In this document: piece after piece, positions 26,751 through 35,195 of the stretch
How positions within the stretch are numbered: position 1 is the first letter of the stretch
How the letters are laid out: each line of letters begins with the position of its first letter
Source of the DNA: Longitalea luteola
GTDB lineage: Bacteria; Bacteroidota; Bacteroidia; Chitinophagales; Chitinophagaceae
Length of the DNA: 64,000 nt
NCBI RefSeq assembly: GCF_017356035.1
Contig: NZ_JAFIQX010000001.1
Span: forward strand, 744,001 to 808,000
Direction of reading: 5' to 3'
Translations under genes and position numbers: made by a program
The notes under the pieces: model-generated
Database searches by the model: none
What the model was told of the DNA's origin: nothing
Seen by the model: only the letters and a program-made list of their open reading frames with translations

Positions 26751-26786
26751 AAAAGCCCCGCCGCAAAATGCGCAACGGGGCAAAAA
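26751..26786 (-). terminator. Rho-independent terminator of the beta-propeller-like lipoprotein gene
   Basis: GCCCCG (26755-26760) and CGGGGC (26776-26781) form a stem with a T-run on the minus strand. It lies about 50 bases after the stop at 26833. Confidence 0.75.
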
Positions 26787-26832
26787 TTAAAAGGCAGTTC
26801 ATCCGGGATCATCAGTCCATCGTTCACGCCTG

Positions 26833-27756
26833 TTAAGGCCTGGCAAAATCCACAGTGGGTTTTAAAACACCACGGGCTGCGTTGTAAATGGGGCCTCCCA
26901 GCCCTGTAGGCAGCCCATCTGTCATGAGCGGAACAACAGTAGGGTTAAAGCTGCCGGTGATAAAACGACCTATACAGCCGCAATCGAAGTGTAATCCCAG
27001 TTCGGGTGTAGGAACTACTGCAAACGACGTAATAGCACCGGGATACGGGTAAGTGGCGCCATTCAAACCTGTTGTTTTATTCACGAATACAAGCGTGCCG
27101 GATGTGCCGGCGGTATGCATCACATATAGCTGTCCGTTGCAGTTAAAGGTTAAACCACGTGCGTTCAACCCCACGGGCAATGGGTTGGGCAGACAGCTAA
27201 CGGTTGGTGAAGCGGGCAGCCCCAGTTTTACGATACGGTTATTGGGAGCTACCGTACCCCGGTTGATGGCATAATAGGCGCCTGTAGTTTGATCCCTTTC
27301 CAAATCGCTCAGGTTGAGTGAAATGGCGCAGGCGCTGGAGGCGGCCGTTATGCTTACGCAATTAGGATCGGTAAATTTCAAAATGGCATTGGGCACAGGC
27401 GACCCATTAATGCCGGTGGTGCCATAGAAGACACCGGTTGCAGGATCATAAGCCAACCCACTGGCGTTCAGAATGGGAATGCCGCTGCAGGTTCTCAACT
27501 GGTTGGTGCCTGTTACCACATAGGGCGTTACCGAGATGGGGCCTGCGCCGGGCGATCCGGCCACTTTATACAAATAAGAAAAGCCTGAAGCGGAATCAAC
27601 AGCGAGGTTATACATGAGGGGCTGACATTCTTCCACGGCGTTGTTGGTTGTACTTTCAGTTAATGTTGTTGATGCTTCATCTGTAGAAATACTTTTGTTA
27701 CAGGCAGCAATGGTTAATAGTCCGAAGACAATTGTTATAAGGTTTAATCGGTTCAT
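26833..27756 (-). CDS. Lipoprotein, probable beta-propeller-like repeat protein
   Basis: A 307-residue lipoprotein; the signal ends TIAAC (about Cys19). The rest has recurring units of the kind YDPATGVFYGTTG, DQTTGAYYAINRG and FNCNGQLYVMHTAGTSGTLVFVN, which look like blades of a YncE or SMP-30-type beta propeller. No catalytic residues can be pointed to. A role in surface binding or sensing is possible but unproven. It has its own terminator and no close operon partner. Confidence 0.7.
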   Translation of the reverse strand: MNRLNLITIVFGLLTIAACNKSISTDEASTTLTESTTNNAVEECQPLMYNLAVDSASGFSYLYKVAGSPGAGPISVTPYVVTGTNQLRTCSGIPILNASGLAYDPATGVFYGTTGINGSPVPNAILKFTDPNCVSITAASSACAISLNLSDLERDQTTGAYYAINRGTVAPNNRIVKLGLPASPTVSCLPNPLPVGLNARGLTFNCNGQLYVMHTAGTSGTLVFVNKTTGLNGATYPYPGAITSFAVVPTPELGLHFDCGCIGRFITGSFNPTVVPLMTDGLPTGLGGPIYNAARGVLKPTVDFARP

Positions 27757-28024
27757 AAATAAAGTTTAATTGCCTTTATTCACGCATGCAGGCTTTGCGC
27801 CCTACTCTGTTAAGGATTTTCGGGTGCCTCCCTTTATTCCCTGTAAGGAATAATGAGATCAATATGGAATAATTAATAGAGAGCCGGATTAAAAGGATGG
27901 ATAATTCCGGAATGAAGTGTACGCCTTTGTTTAAAGTTATCTAAATTACCTGACATGTGTATGCGTAGATGTACGCAATGATGGGAGTGCATGAATGATG
28001 AAACAGTGATATGTATGCGTTGTG
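27757..28024. other. Gene-free stretch upstream of the tRNA region
   Basis: About 270 bp without a supportable gene or tandem words. It should contain the promoter of the lipoprotein gene on the minus strand. It borders the duplicated tRNA-end repeat that begins at 28025. Confidence 0.4.
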
Positions 28025-28094
28025 CCCGGTACGCTTCCAAATAAAAAATGCCCCTGTAGGGACACTTGTTTTGTTTTGCGGAAAGAGAGGGATT
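28025..28094. repeat. Copy A of a tRNA-Ser 3'-end + terminator duplication
   Basis: This 70-bp segment matches 28190-28261 with a few differences. It includes CCCGGTACGC, ATAAAAAATGCCCC, a hairpin, CACTTGTTTTGTTTTG and GCGGAAAGAGAGGGATT. The last 17 bases equal the 3' end of the adjacent tRNA-Ser gene read on the plus strand. No tRNA body follows here. Confidence 0.9.
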
Positions 28095-28189
28095 AGCTAC
28101 GCTGATCCCTTAGGCGGAGGCTTAAAACAAAACAAGTGCCGGCGCTTTAGCGCCCTGACATTTTTCATTTGTTCGCTTTACCGGGCAAG

Positions 28190-28261
28190 CCCGGTACGCT
28201 GCCAAATAAAAAATGCCCCCTATTGGGGGCACTTGTTTTGTTTTGCGGAAAGAGAGGGATT
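28190..28261. repeat. Copy B of the duplication, overlapping the functional tRNA-Ser end
   Basis: This 72-bp segment contains the tRNA-Ser terminator and the 3' end of the tRNA. It lies 165 bp from copy A. Between the copies is AAAACAAAACAAGTGCC, an inverted partial copy of the CACTTGTTTTGTTTT part. Confidence 0.9.
28212..28233 (-). terminator. Terminator of tRNA-Ser
   Basis: TGCCCCC (28214-28220) and GGGGGCA (28225-28231) form a 7-bp stem with a 4-nt loop, followed on the minus strand by TTTTTTATTT. Confidence 0.9.
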
Positions 28262-28333
28262 CGAACCCTCGTACCGAACAAGCCGGTAAACGGTTTTCGA
28301 GACCGTCCCATTCAACCACTCTGGCATCTTTCC
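28246..28333 (-). tRNA. tRNA-Ser, anticodon CGA
   Basis: An 88-nt class II tRNA on the minus strand. The acceptor stem is GGAAAGA/TCTTTCC with discriminator G. The anticodon stem ACGGT/ACCGT encloses loop CTCGAAA, giving anticodon CGA (reads UCG). A long variable arm and the T-arm GAGGG-TTCGAAT-CCCTC are present. CCA is not encoded. Confidence 0.95.
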
Positions 28334-28380
28334 TGGGCCATGTAAATTAACTGATTTCCACAAACCGGCAAAGAGCCGGG

Positions 28381-28494
28381 TTATCGCCCGGCAGTGCCGG
28401 ATTGTTGGCTATTACAATCATCGCCAAAGGTCATGGCGACAAAAGCAGGTTTCGAAACGATCAGGCCGGTATTGCCAAGTCTCGTGTATTCCAT
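28381..28494 (-). pseudogene. Remnant of an aldo/keto reductase N-terminus
   Basis: On the minus strand an ATG at 28494 gives MEYTRLGNTGLIVSKPAFVA, then MTFGDD and a stop after 37 residues. This is the start of the aldo/keto reductase family (MxYRxLGxTGLxVSxLxLGxMTFG), which normally runs to about 320 residues. Nothing homologous follows, so it is a gene fragment rather than a functional enzyme. It lies within 50 bp of the tRNA-Ser gene, in a region that also carries a duplicated tRNA end, consistent with past rearrangement. Confidence 0.7.
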
Positions 28495-28703
28495 AATTTG
28501 CCCTGTTGGTGAACGTATAGCGTCAATTACGCCTGCAAAAATAAACGCTAACGTTATTGTACCGGTGCCGCCGGCTGTTTTTTTATTGCCTGTCATTGTC
28601 AACAGCGGGCATCAGCGTCAGTCACACCTGTTTTTATGCATAAAATAGCCCTGGAAATACAGAACTTGGTCACCCCGCCTTTTTATCGCAATTTTGCACC
28701 CCG

Positions 28704-29741
28704 ATGTTGCGGATAGATAACATACAACTGCCCGATTTCCCATTATTACTGGCGCCTATGGAAGACGTGAGCGACCCGCCTTTCCGCGTGGTGTGCAAAG
28801 CCAATGGCGCCGACCTGGTTTTTACCGAATTCATTTCCAGTGAAGGACTTATACGCGACGCCATCCGTTGCCGCAGAAAGCTCGACATTTTTGAGGAGGA
28901 ACGCCCCACAGGCATTCAGTTGTTTGGCGGCGACGAAGGAAGACTTGCGCTGGCCGCCAGAATTGTAGATGTTACCCGGCCCGAACTGCTGGATATTAAT
29001 TTTGGTTGCCCGGTAAAGGGGATCGTGGCGCGGGGCGCCGGGGCGGGAGTGTTACGCGATGTGCCGTTGATGGTAAAACTTACCGAAGCCTGCGTTAGGT
29101 CAACCAATTTGCCTGTAACGGTGAAAACGCGCCTGGGTTGGGATGATGCGAGCAAAAATATTGAAGAAGTGGCTGAGCGTTTACAGGATGTAGGCGTGAA
29201 AGCGCTTACCATTCATGGCCGCACCCGGTGCCAGTTGTACAAAGGCGAAGCAGACTGGAGCCTTATTGCCAAAGTAAAGAACAACCCACGGATACATATT
29301 CCTGTATTCGGGAATGGTGATATTAATAGTCCGCAAAAGGCTTTAGAGTATAAAAATCGCTATGGTGTCGATGGTATTATGATCGGCCGGGCAGCCATTG
29401 GTTATCCATGGATCTTCCGCGAAGTGCGGCATTACCTGCAAACAGGTGAGCTGCTGCCTGCACCAACAGTAGTTGAAAGGATCGATGCATGCAAGCAGCA
29501 ACTCAGCAAGTCATTGCAATGGAAAGGTCCGCAGGCGGGTGTTTATAGTATGCGCAAACAATATTTTCAGTACCTCAAAGGTTTACCGGGCATTAAAGAT
29601 TTCCGGGCACAACTGGTAACACTCACCGAGCCGGAAGCTATTTATGCCGTGCTCGATGATATTGCCAAACGTTATGAGGGCTTTGCCATGGAAAGAACAC
29701 CCATAGAACTGGTGAACTACCATGAGAATTGTCCATTATAG
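28704..29741 (+). CDS. dusB: tRNA-dihydrouridine synthase
   Basis: A 345-residue FMN-dependent enzyme that reduces uridine in tRNA D-loops. It has a TIM-barrel start LLLAPMEDVSDPPFR, the catalytic cysteine in DINFGCPVKGIVARGAGAGVLR, TVKTRLGWDD, TIHGRTRCQLYKGEADW and the FMN-binding GNGDINSPQKA and GVDGIMIGRAAIGYPWIF. The overall match is to the DusB branch. The start follows a promoter-like TTGG-N19-CAATTTTG. It ends convergently with the GAF protein gene only 10 bp away. Confidence 0.95.
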   Translation: MLRIDNIQLPDFPLLLAPMEDVSDPPFRVVCKANGADLVFTEFISSEGLIRDAIRCRRKLDIFEEERPTGIQLFGGDEGRLALAARIVDVTRPELLDINFGCPVKGIVARGAGAGVLRDVPLMVKLTEACVRSTNLPVTVKTRLGWDDASKNIEEVAERLQDVGVKALTIHGRTRCQLYKGEADWSLIAKVKNNPRIHIPVFGNGDINSPQKALEYKNRYGVDGIMIGRAAIGYPWIFREVRHYLQTGELLPAPTVVERIDACKQQLSKSLQWKGPQAGVYSMRKQYFQYLKGLPGIKDFRAQLVTLTEPEAIYAVLDDIAKRYEGFAMERTPIELVNYHENCPL

Positions 29742-29751
29742 TTATTATGTT

Positions 29752-32145
29752 TTATTGGTTGTCGAGGTTTATGTCCACTCGTATCGCCTTCAATCCGCTT
29801 ACACCCTGCAATTCTTCGAGTTCCAGCATTTCCATGCCCGGCTTCAGCATATTCTTGCTTTGCAGGAATAAAATGTATTCCTGGTATTCCTGCGCTTCTT
29901 TCGGATTACTATATACCATCGCGATCTTGCCCGGTTGTGTGAGCCGTTCATTGGTGTCGCGAATATTTACCTTATCGAGCCGTTTCTTCATGATCTCATA
30001 CCTGATATTATAAGAACCTTCCACATCAAAACGCCGCTCATCTTTACGGAAGCTGATGCTGAGAGGCTGACTGTGTATTAAAATTAACTGGGTGGTTTGT
30101 AATGGTACCGGAAGGGTAGGTATCAGGGCATGGGTAATGCGCGCAATATCGGCCATGGTGCTTAATTGCCACAACCTGATGTTCTTTAAGAACAACATGT
30201 TGAACGGGTTATTGGGCGCAATGGACTGTCCTATGTAAATGGTATATTCAACGCCATCGGTCTTGTACTTCTCAAAATAATGGGGGTACGATTGCTGCAT
30301 GATCTCTTCCTGCTTTTCGAAGTTCTGGAGCACCGTGTTGTTAATGGTGGCCAGCGATGTTTCATAAGCATTCCGGTGCCGGTATAAATACCCTTCGTAA
30401 TCATTCTTCAGGTTGAAATAATTATCGATGAGCTCCTGCGTTTGCGGATGGCTGCTGCGCAAATGCTCCAGCACAGGGTCAACTTCCTTTTCAAAAAATT
30501 CATTGATGCGCACTTCATCTTCAGCGGGCAGTCCGTTATCGATGGCCTGGCTGAAGGTAAAGTTCTTGAACTTTAAACCTTCCAGCAAAGGCAGGTGCAG
30601 GCTGGTTTGCAGTTTGTCGAGCGTATCATCTACCAGCTGAATATGGGTCTTCAGGTCTTTCTGGATCGAGCGGCTGCGCTCAACAGAAGAGTTCCTGATA
30701 TCAATGGCGCCATATAACGGATATACATTATCGAAAACAACGTTGCCTGTAATTACGGCCGCTTCCTCTGTATGTTGTTTGTGCATGTATTCCCAGGCCA
30801 CTTCGGCAAACTTCCATTCAACAGCCGGTTGCAGGGGCGTAAATTTTTCCTTGATGATCTTTTCAATGCGGTTGCCAAAGGTATCCCGGTTCTTCAACAG
30901 GGCTAATGACAACAACGGCATGGCTTTTTCAACCCGGTTCATTACTTCCTGGTCTAATTGGTTCGAAACGGGCGATGCCAGTTCCAGCAAGCCCAGTAAG
31001 CCATCGTTATTTTGAATGGGATAAATGATATAGCTTCTGAAACCCTGGTCCAACAGCACTTTGGTGAATGGCGCCACTTCCACCACTTTTTCGTCCAGTA
31101 TAGAGAGCGGCATTGGTTCGGGATGCTCACTGAAAAATCCCACACACATATTATAGGTGGCCACGCTTTCTGCATCACCTGATTTCCAGTTCTTGCTGAC
31201 AAGACCATGTTTCGCGCAGGTTTCATCCAGTACAAACCGGTTATTGAGTTTTACGAACGGCGTTAACCCTACTTCCACTTCATTATACCCTACCAGTGCC
31301 TGGATATTCTTTTTCAGATCATTGATGATGCTGGTATCACAAGCCTCCTGGTGCAGCAATACTTTCTTGATGGCATCCAGTGATTCCTGAATGGTGAAGT
31401 CCTCTGCGATCCATACGCCGAATCCTTCGGCCTCAAACAGATCGAGCGGCATTTTTTCCAGTTGCCGGTCAAGGTCGAGGATGCGCAAAGAATTTAAGCA
31501 AACTCCGCAATCCTGTATTTGCGGTAATGAGCCTTTAGGCATAATATCAATAAAGCGCCGGTCGTACCTTAATTTGTAATAACGTTTCATCCCGGTTTTT
31601 TTATCTTCTACCGGATAAACCAGGTGTGGATCTTCATTGAGTTTTATGTTGTAAAATTTTTCCAGGATGTGTTCATAGATAAGCGCACATTGCGCCATTT
31701 TCAGGCTTTCGGCAGTAGTGCCGTCGGGTAACAGAAAATGTTCTTCCGTTTCATCGATAAATAATTTCCTGAAAGGTGTTGAATAGTTAAAAACGGAAAA
31801 CTCATAGGGAACACTCATCGTGAACATATTTTTTTCCTGTTCGCTTACAACAGGAAAAAGGGTAGTACCCAGCATATCGAGCAGGTCCTGGTGTTCTTCC
31901 AGAACATGTGCATCTGTCACCGGCTCCAGCAGGGCCGGGACTTCCTCGAATCTTTCTATCAGGTAGCTGTATATTCTTGTCCTTGTATCAGAACCGCCCT
32001 GTAGTTTTTCTTTTAAATAATTGACGAATGGCCGGAAGGAGATCTTGCTATCGATAGTAATGCTGTTATTCAACTTTTCGCTGTCTGCCGCCACTATATT
32101 CACATGGTTCGCAGATCCCATGGCAGGAGCAATCGTTTCTTCCAT
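29752..32145 (-). CDS. Large GAF-domain protein, function unknown
   Basis: A 797-residue cytoplasmic protein. A GAF-like domain can be recognised in the middle (about 260-430: the region around GLLGLLELASPVSNQLDQEVMNRVEKAMPLLSLAL is the usual end of such a domain). No kinase, cyclase or DNA-binding domain is visible around it. The N-terminal and C-terminal parts look conserved and ordered but I cannot assign them; the last 120 residues include DERRFDVEGSYNIRYEIMKKRLDK. It may be a ligand-sensing scaffold. It is a single gene, closed at its 3' end against dusB. Confidence 0.75.
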   Translation of the reverse strand: MEETIAPAMGSANHVNIVAADSEKLNNSITIDSKISFRPFVNYLKEKLQGGSDTRTRIYSYLIERFEEVPALLEPVTDAHVLEEHQDLLDMLGTTLFPVVSEQEKNMFTMSVPYEFSVFNYSTPFRKLFIDETEEHFLLPDGTTAESLKMAQCALIYEHILEKFYNIKLNEDPHLVYPVEDKKTGMKRYYKLRYDRRFIDIMPKGSLPQIQDCGVCLNSLRILDLDRQLEKMPLDLFEAEGFGVWIAEDFTIQESLDAIKKVLLHQEACDTSIINDLKKNIQALVGYNEVEVGLTPFVKLNNRFVLDETCAKHGLVSKNWKSGDAESVATYNMCVGFFSEHPEPMPLSILDEKVVEVAPFTKVLLDQGFRSYIIYPIQNNDGLLGLLELASPVSNQLDQEVMNRVEKAMPLLSLALLKNRDTFGNRIEKIIKEKFTPLQPAVEWKFAEVAWEYMHKQHTEEAAVITGNVVFDNVYPLYGAIDIRNSSVERSRSIQKDLKTHIQLVDDTLDKLQTSLHLPLLEGLKFKNFTFSQAIDNGLPAEDEVRINEFFEKEVDPVLEHLRSSHPQTQELIDNYFNLKNDYEGYLYRHRNAYETSLATINNTVLQNFEKQEEIMQQSYPHYFEKYKTDGVEYTIYIGQSIAPNNPFNMLFLKNIRLWQLSTMADIARITHALIPTLPVPLQTTQLILIHSQPLSISFRKDERRFDVEGSYNIRYEIMKKRLDKVNIRDTNERLTQPGKIAMVYSNPKEAQEYQEYILFLQSKNMLKPGMEMLELEELQGVSGLKAIRVDINLDNQ

Positions 32146-32270
32146 AAATAGCAGTATTTAGAAGTGAGTAAAATTATTGGCAGACTATAAAGTTAATATT
32201 AACCATGATAAATCAACCAACATATTTTTGTGTGGAAGGATGACGGTCGTCATAGGGGCATTAATAAATA

Positions 32271-32304
32271 AAAAGCCATCTGCCCTAAAAGGCAGATGGC
32301 GTGC
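32271..32304 (-). terminator. Rho-independent terminator of the phospholipase C gene
   Basis: GCCATCTGCC (32275-32284) and GGCAGATGGC (32291-32300) are perfect complements around a 6-nt loop; on the minus strand a run of five T follows. Confidence 0.92.
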
Positions 32305-32342
32305 TTAAAACGTCAGGGCCAGCCAGTAATTGATGTGGCCGC

Positions 32343-34874
32343 CTACAATATGTTGCCCATAAATGGATCGGTTTTGCTGGGCTGGCCGGTCTCTACGTGG
32401 CCTGCATATCTTTTTTCAAATACCTGATTGCCTTTGAGTTTTACTGAAACGTCGTACCAGCCAAAGCTCTTACTGGTGTTAATGATGATTGACTTCGTTA
32501 CTTGTGATGCCGGTACAGCAATGCTTTTTACCGGTGATCTATACGCATTGTCAGTGATCTCAAACACAAGCGGTTGCGAACCATGGTTGGTGAAATTGAT
32601 ATAAAGATTTCCGGTGAGCACATCCTGCCGCTTTGCATCTGTTTCATACAGATATTCTATTTCTACCTGCGGATCATCAATGTTGCCGGTAAATGCCCGG
32701 AAGAATCCATTTGGCCCATATACCTGCAAATGATACGTATTGTTCTCGAAATCGCTCAATAACCATTTATCTTTTAAACCCTGTCCGGCTTTAACCGCAT
32801 AGGACCGGTTATGCAATTCCTCTTGCTGGTATTTACCGGGCAGATAAATATGGAAGGGTGAACCGGCCGCCTTTTCTTTAAAGATGTTGCCTGCTTTCAG
32901 CGTTATCTCTACCATTTTTTTATCAGCAGTAAGGGTGCAATCGGCATACAACTCATAGGGCAGGGCACAGGCATTGCGGATGCCTTTTTCCTGGTGTGCC
33001 ATGAGGGGCGATGTGCGGGGCGCTTTATTGATAGCTGCTATTTCTGCTGCTGTTAACTGTTTAAAGTTGGATGGCAGTTGTTTGAACCTGGCTTTGTGTA
33101 TGCCTTCAATATACTCATCTCTTTCCAGGAATGAAGGCAGGGTGATCTTTTCGCCGTTGTAGGGTCTGAACACACTGGTGAGATCACCGCACACTGTACG
33201 CCGCCATTGCGAGATATTGGGTTCTTCAATCTTCTTACCGGTTTTATGTGATAAGAATGCTTCAAGGAATTGCAGGGAAGAAGTGTGGTCAAACACTTCT
33301 GAATTCACCCACCCTCCGCGGCTCCAGGGCGATGCCACTACCATGGGCACCCGATATCCCAGTCCGATGGTGCTTGCCCGAGCATTTTCTCCCTTGCCGG
33401 ACTGTTGCTGTTCATTGGCCACAAATTCCAGACTGGTATCGATGCCGGCCGAGACCGATCCGGTAGACGCTTTTTGCGGCTCCGGCGCCACAAAGGGCGG
33501 CATATGATCATAATAGCCATCATTTTCATCATAGGTCAGGATGAAGATCGTTTTCTTCCATACCTCGGGGTTTTGTGTAAGGATATCCAGCACTTCGCTG
33601 ATGTACCAGATGCCGAACCAGGCCGTGGTGGGATGATCTGAAAAATTTTCCGGCGCCACCAGCCATGATACAGTGGGTAGTTTCCCGTTCTTTACATCTT
33701 CCCGGAATGTATGCAATACATCGCCTTTAGGCGCTTTCATTTGCCGCTCTGTATCCCCATCTTTATAGGTCAGATCCGTGAGGTCATGATAGTCGGCGGC
33801 TTTACTATTGGTGCTGAACGCTTTCTCATGCAGGGCTTTTTCCCGGGCAGAAAGGCGTTCGTAGTTGTCAGGAGTATATTTTTGCTGATCGGCCCGCAGC
33901 ACTTCCAGTTGTTTTTTCAGCGATGTCAGTTGCCTGGCGGCTTGTTCCCCGCCTGATGAGCCTGTTGCCATTGTATGCAAAGCCTGTTCGTGCTTTTTGA
34001 TGGCTTCTTCTGTAGCCGCTATTGCTTTTGGCAGGTTGGCGATATACGCCGGATGAAATTTCACCTGGTATTGCTTAAAATATTCGAGCGGATTATCGCC
34101 GAAATTGCCCAGCCAGGCGTCTTCTTCACCGGTAAAACCAACCCCTACACTCAATTCGTTCTGGTACACTTTCCACGATATCCCATTTTCTTCCAACCTT
34201 TCAGGGAAGGTGGTCCAGGCAACGTTGCTGTCATGATCGGCATCGCCATTCCATACATTGGCCTGTGCATTGGCATCGGGTTTTTCGCGAATGGTGCCGG
34301 TCCAGAAATACAGGCGGTTGGGCGTGGTGCCCGTAAGGGAAGAACAGAAGTTGTGATCGCACACGGTGAAGGCATCGGCCATTCCGTAATAAAAAGGAAT
34401 GTCCTCCCGGGTATGATAACCCATGGTCAGTGGCATGCCGCTGTATTCCTTGTGGCCACTCTGTTTGGCTTCGAGCCATTTGTCATAGCGTCCATTGTTG
34501 CGGGCATCTACCTGGTCCGTCCAGCCATGGGGGAGGGAGCTCATCCAGGTGGCTTTGGTATTGTGAATGTCAAGGCGGAAGGGCGCATAGGTTTCACCTT
34601 GTTTATTGGTTTGCAGCCACACGAGGTTCTTGTTCGGTAACCGGATCGCCCGCGGATCATTGAAGCCCCGTACGCCTTGCAGCGTACCGTAGGCGTGATC
34701 GAAGGAACGGTTCTCCTGCATCAGAAAAACAATATGTTCTGCATCTTTCCAGGTGGTGCCTGCATCGGGGTTAATGGCAAGTGCTTTGGCAATGGAAGCA
34801 GGAAGCATTTGCATCAGCCCTGCGCCGCCGGTGAGCACCGTTGCTTTTTTGAGGAATTCTCTGCGGGTGTCCAT
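32343..34874 (-). CDS. Tat-exported phosphocholine-type phospholipase C
   Basis: An 843-residue member of the phosphoesterase family that includes non-haemolytic and haemolytic phospholipase C. The N-terminus DTRREFLKKATVLTGGAGLMQ has the twin arginines of a Tat signal. Catalytic-domain landmarks are HIVFLMQENRSFDHAYGTLQGVRGFND, PFRLD, DAFTVCDHNFCSSLTGTTPNR, TYDENDGYYDHMPPF, GYRVPMVVASPWSRGGWVNSEVFDHTSSLQFLE. Two small C-terminal domains (about 650-840) are usual in this family. It hydrolyses phosphatidylcholine-like lipids outside the inner membrane, probably releasing phosphate or host-lipid products. It is monocistronic. Confidence 0.94.
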   Translation of the reverse strand: MDTRREFLKKATVLTGGAGLMQMLPASIAKALAINPDAGTTWKDAEHIVFLMQENRSFDHAYGTLQGVRGFNDPRAIRLPNKNLVWLQTNKQGETYAPFRLDIHNTKATWMSSLPHGWTDQVDARNNGRYDKWLEAKQSGHKEYSGMPLTMGYHTREDIPFYYGMADAFTVCDHNFCSSLTGTTPNRLYFWTGTIREKPDANAQANVWNGDADHDSNVAWTTFPERLEENGISWKVYQNELSVGVGFTGEEDAWLGNFGDNPLEYFKQYQVKFHPAYIANLPKAIAATEEAIKKHEQALHTMATGSSGGEQAARQLTSLKKQLEVLRADQQKYTPDNYERLSAREKALHEKAFSTNSKAADYHDLTDLTYKDGDTERQMKAPKGDVLHTFREDVKNGKLPTVSWLVAPENFSDHPTTAWFGIWYISEVLDILTQNPEVWKKTIFILTYDENDGYYDHMPPFVAPEPQKASTGSVSAGIDTSLEFVANEQQQSGKGENARASTIGLGYRVPMVVASPWSRGGWVNSEVFDHTSSLQFLEAFLSHKTGKKIEEPNISQWRRTVCGDLTSVFRPYNGEKITLPSFLERDEYIEGIHKARFKQLPSNFKQLTAAEIAAINKAPRTSPLMAHQEKGIRNACALPYELYADCTLTADKKMVEITLKAGNIFKEKAAGSPFHIYLPGKYQQEELHNRSYAVKAGQGLKDKWLLSDFENNTYHLQVYGPNGFFRAFTGNIDDPQVEIEYLYETDAKRQDVLTGNLYINFTNHGSQPLVFEITDNAYRSPVKSIAVPASQVTKSIIINTSKSFGWYDVSVKLKGNQVFEKRYAGHVETGQPSKTDPFMGNIL

Positions 34875-35195
34875 AATTATTTGTATGGTGTTTATAGCAG
34901 ATAAAAGTAATGGATTAAACCATTACGGTTATCGATGTATGAAAAATTAAATTGATGTTAATAAAGGTTTGGTGCGCTCTATAATTATTGCACAGTATTT
35001 GTAAAGTATAACGAAGCAGTCCTTATAAGATATTTATGAAAAACACCAATTAGGACAACCAGGACCAGATTTTATAACACTGCTCAACCCGCCAACCCTT
35101 CTCCTTATTATATTATAACATGCTGAGCGCAGTTAAAGGACCCCACCTACCGGTCTGATAGCCCTGGTATCCGCTAATTCGTTAACCTATGACCT
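34875..35195. other. Divergent promoter region, no gene
   Basis: 321 bp between the divergent phospholipase C and T9SS cargo genes. It is A/T-rich, without tandem words. Promoters for both genes must lie here, but I could not single out a good TTTG/TAnnTTTG pair. Confidence 0.45.

Noticed and set aside
28011-28289. 92-residue frame across the tRNA region
   Set aside because: Runs through both copies of the tRNA-end repeat and the tRNA itself; not a gene.
33975-34640. 221-residue plus-strand frame opposite phospholipase C
   Set aside because: Antisense shadow; the minus-strand frame carries the family motifs.
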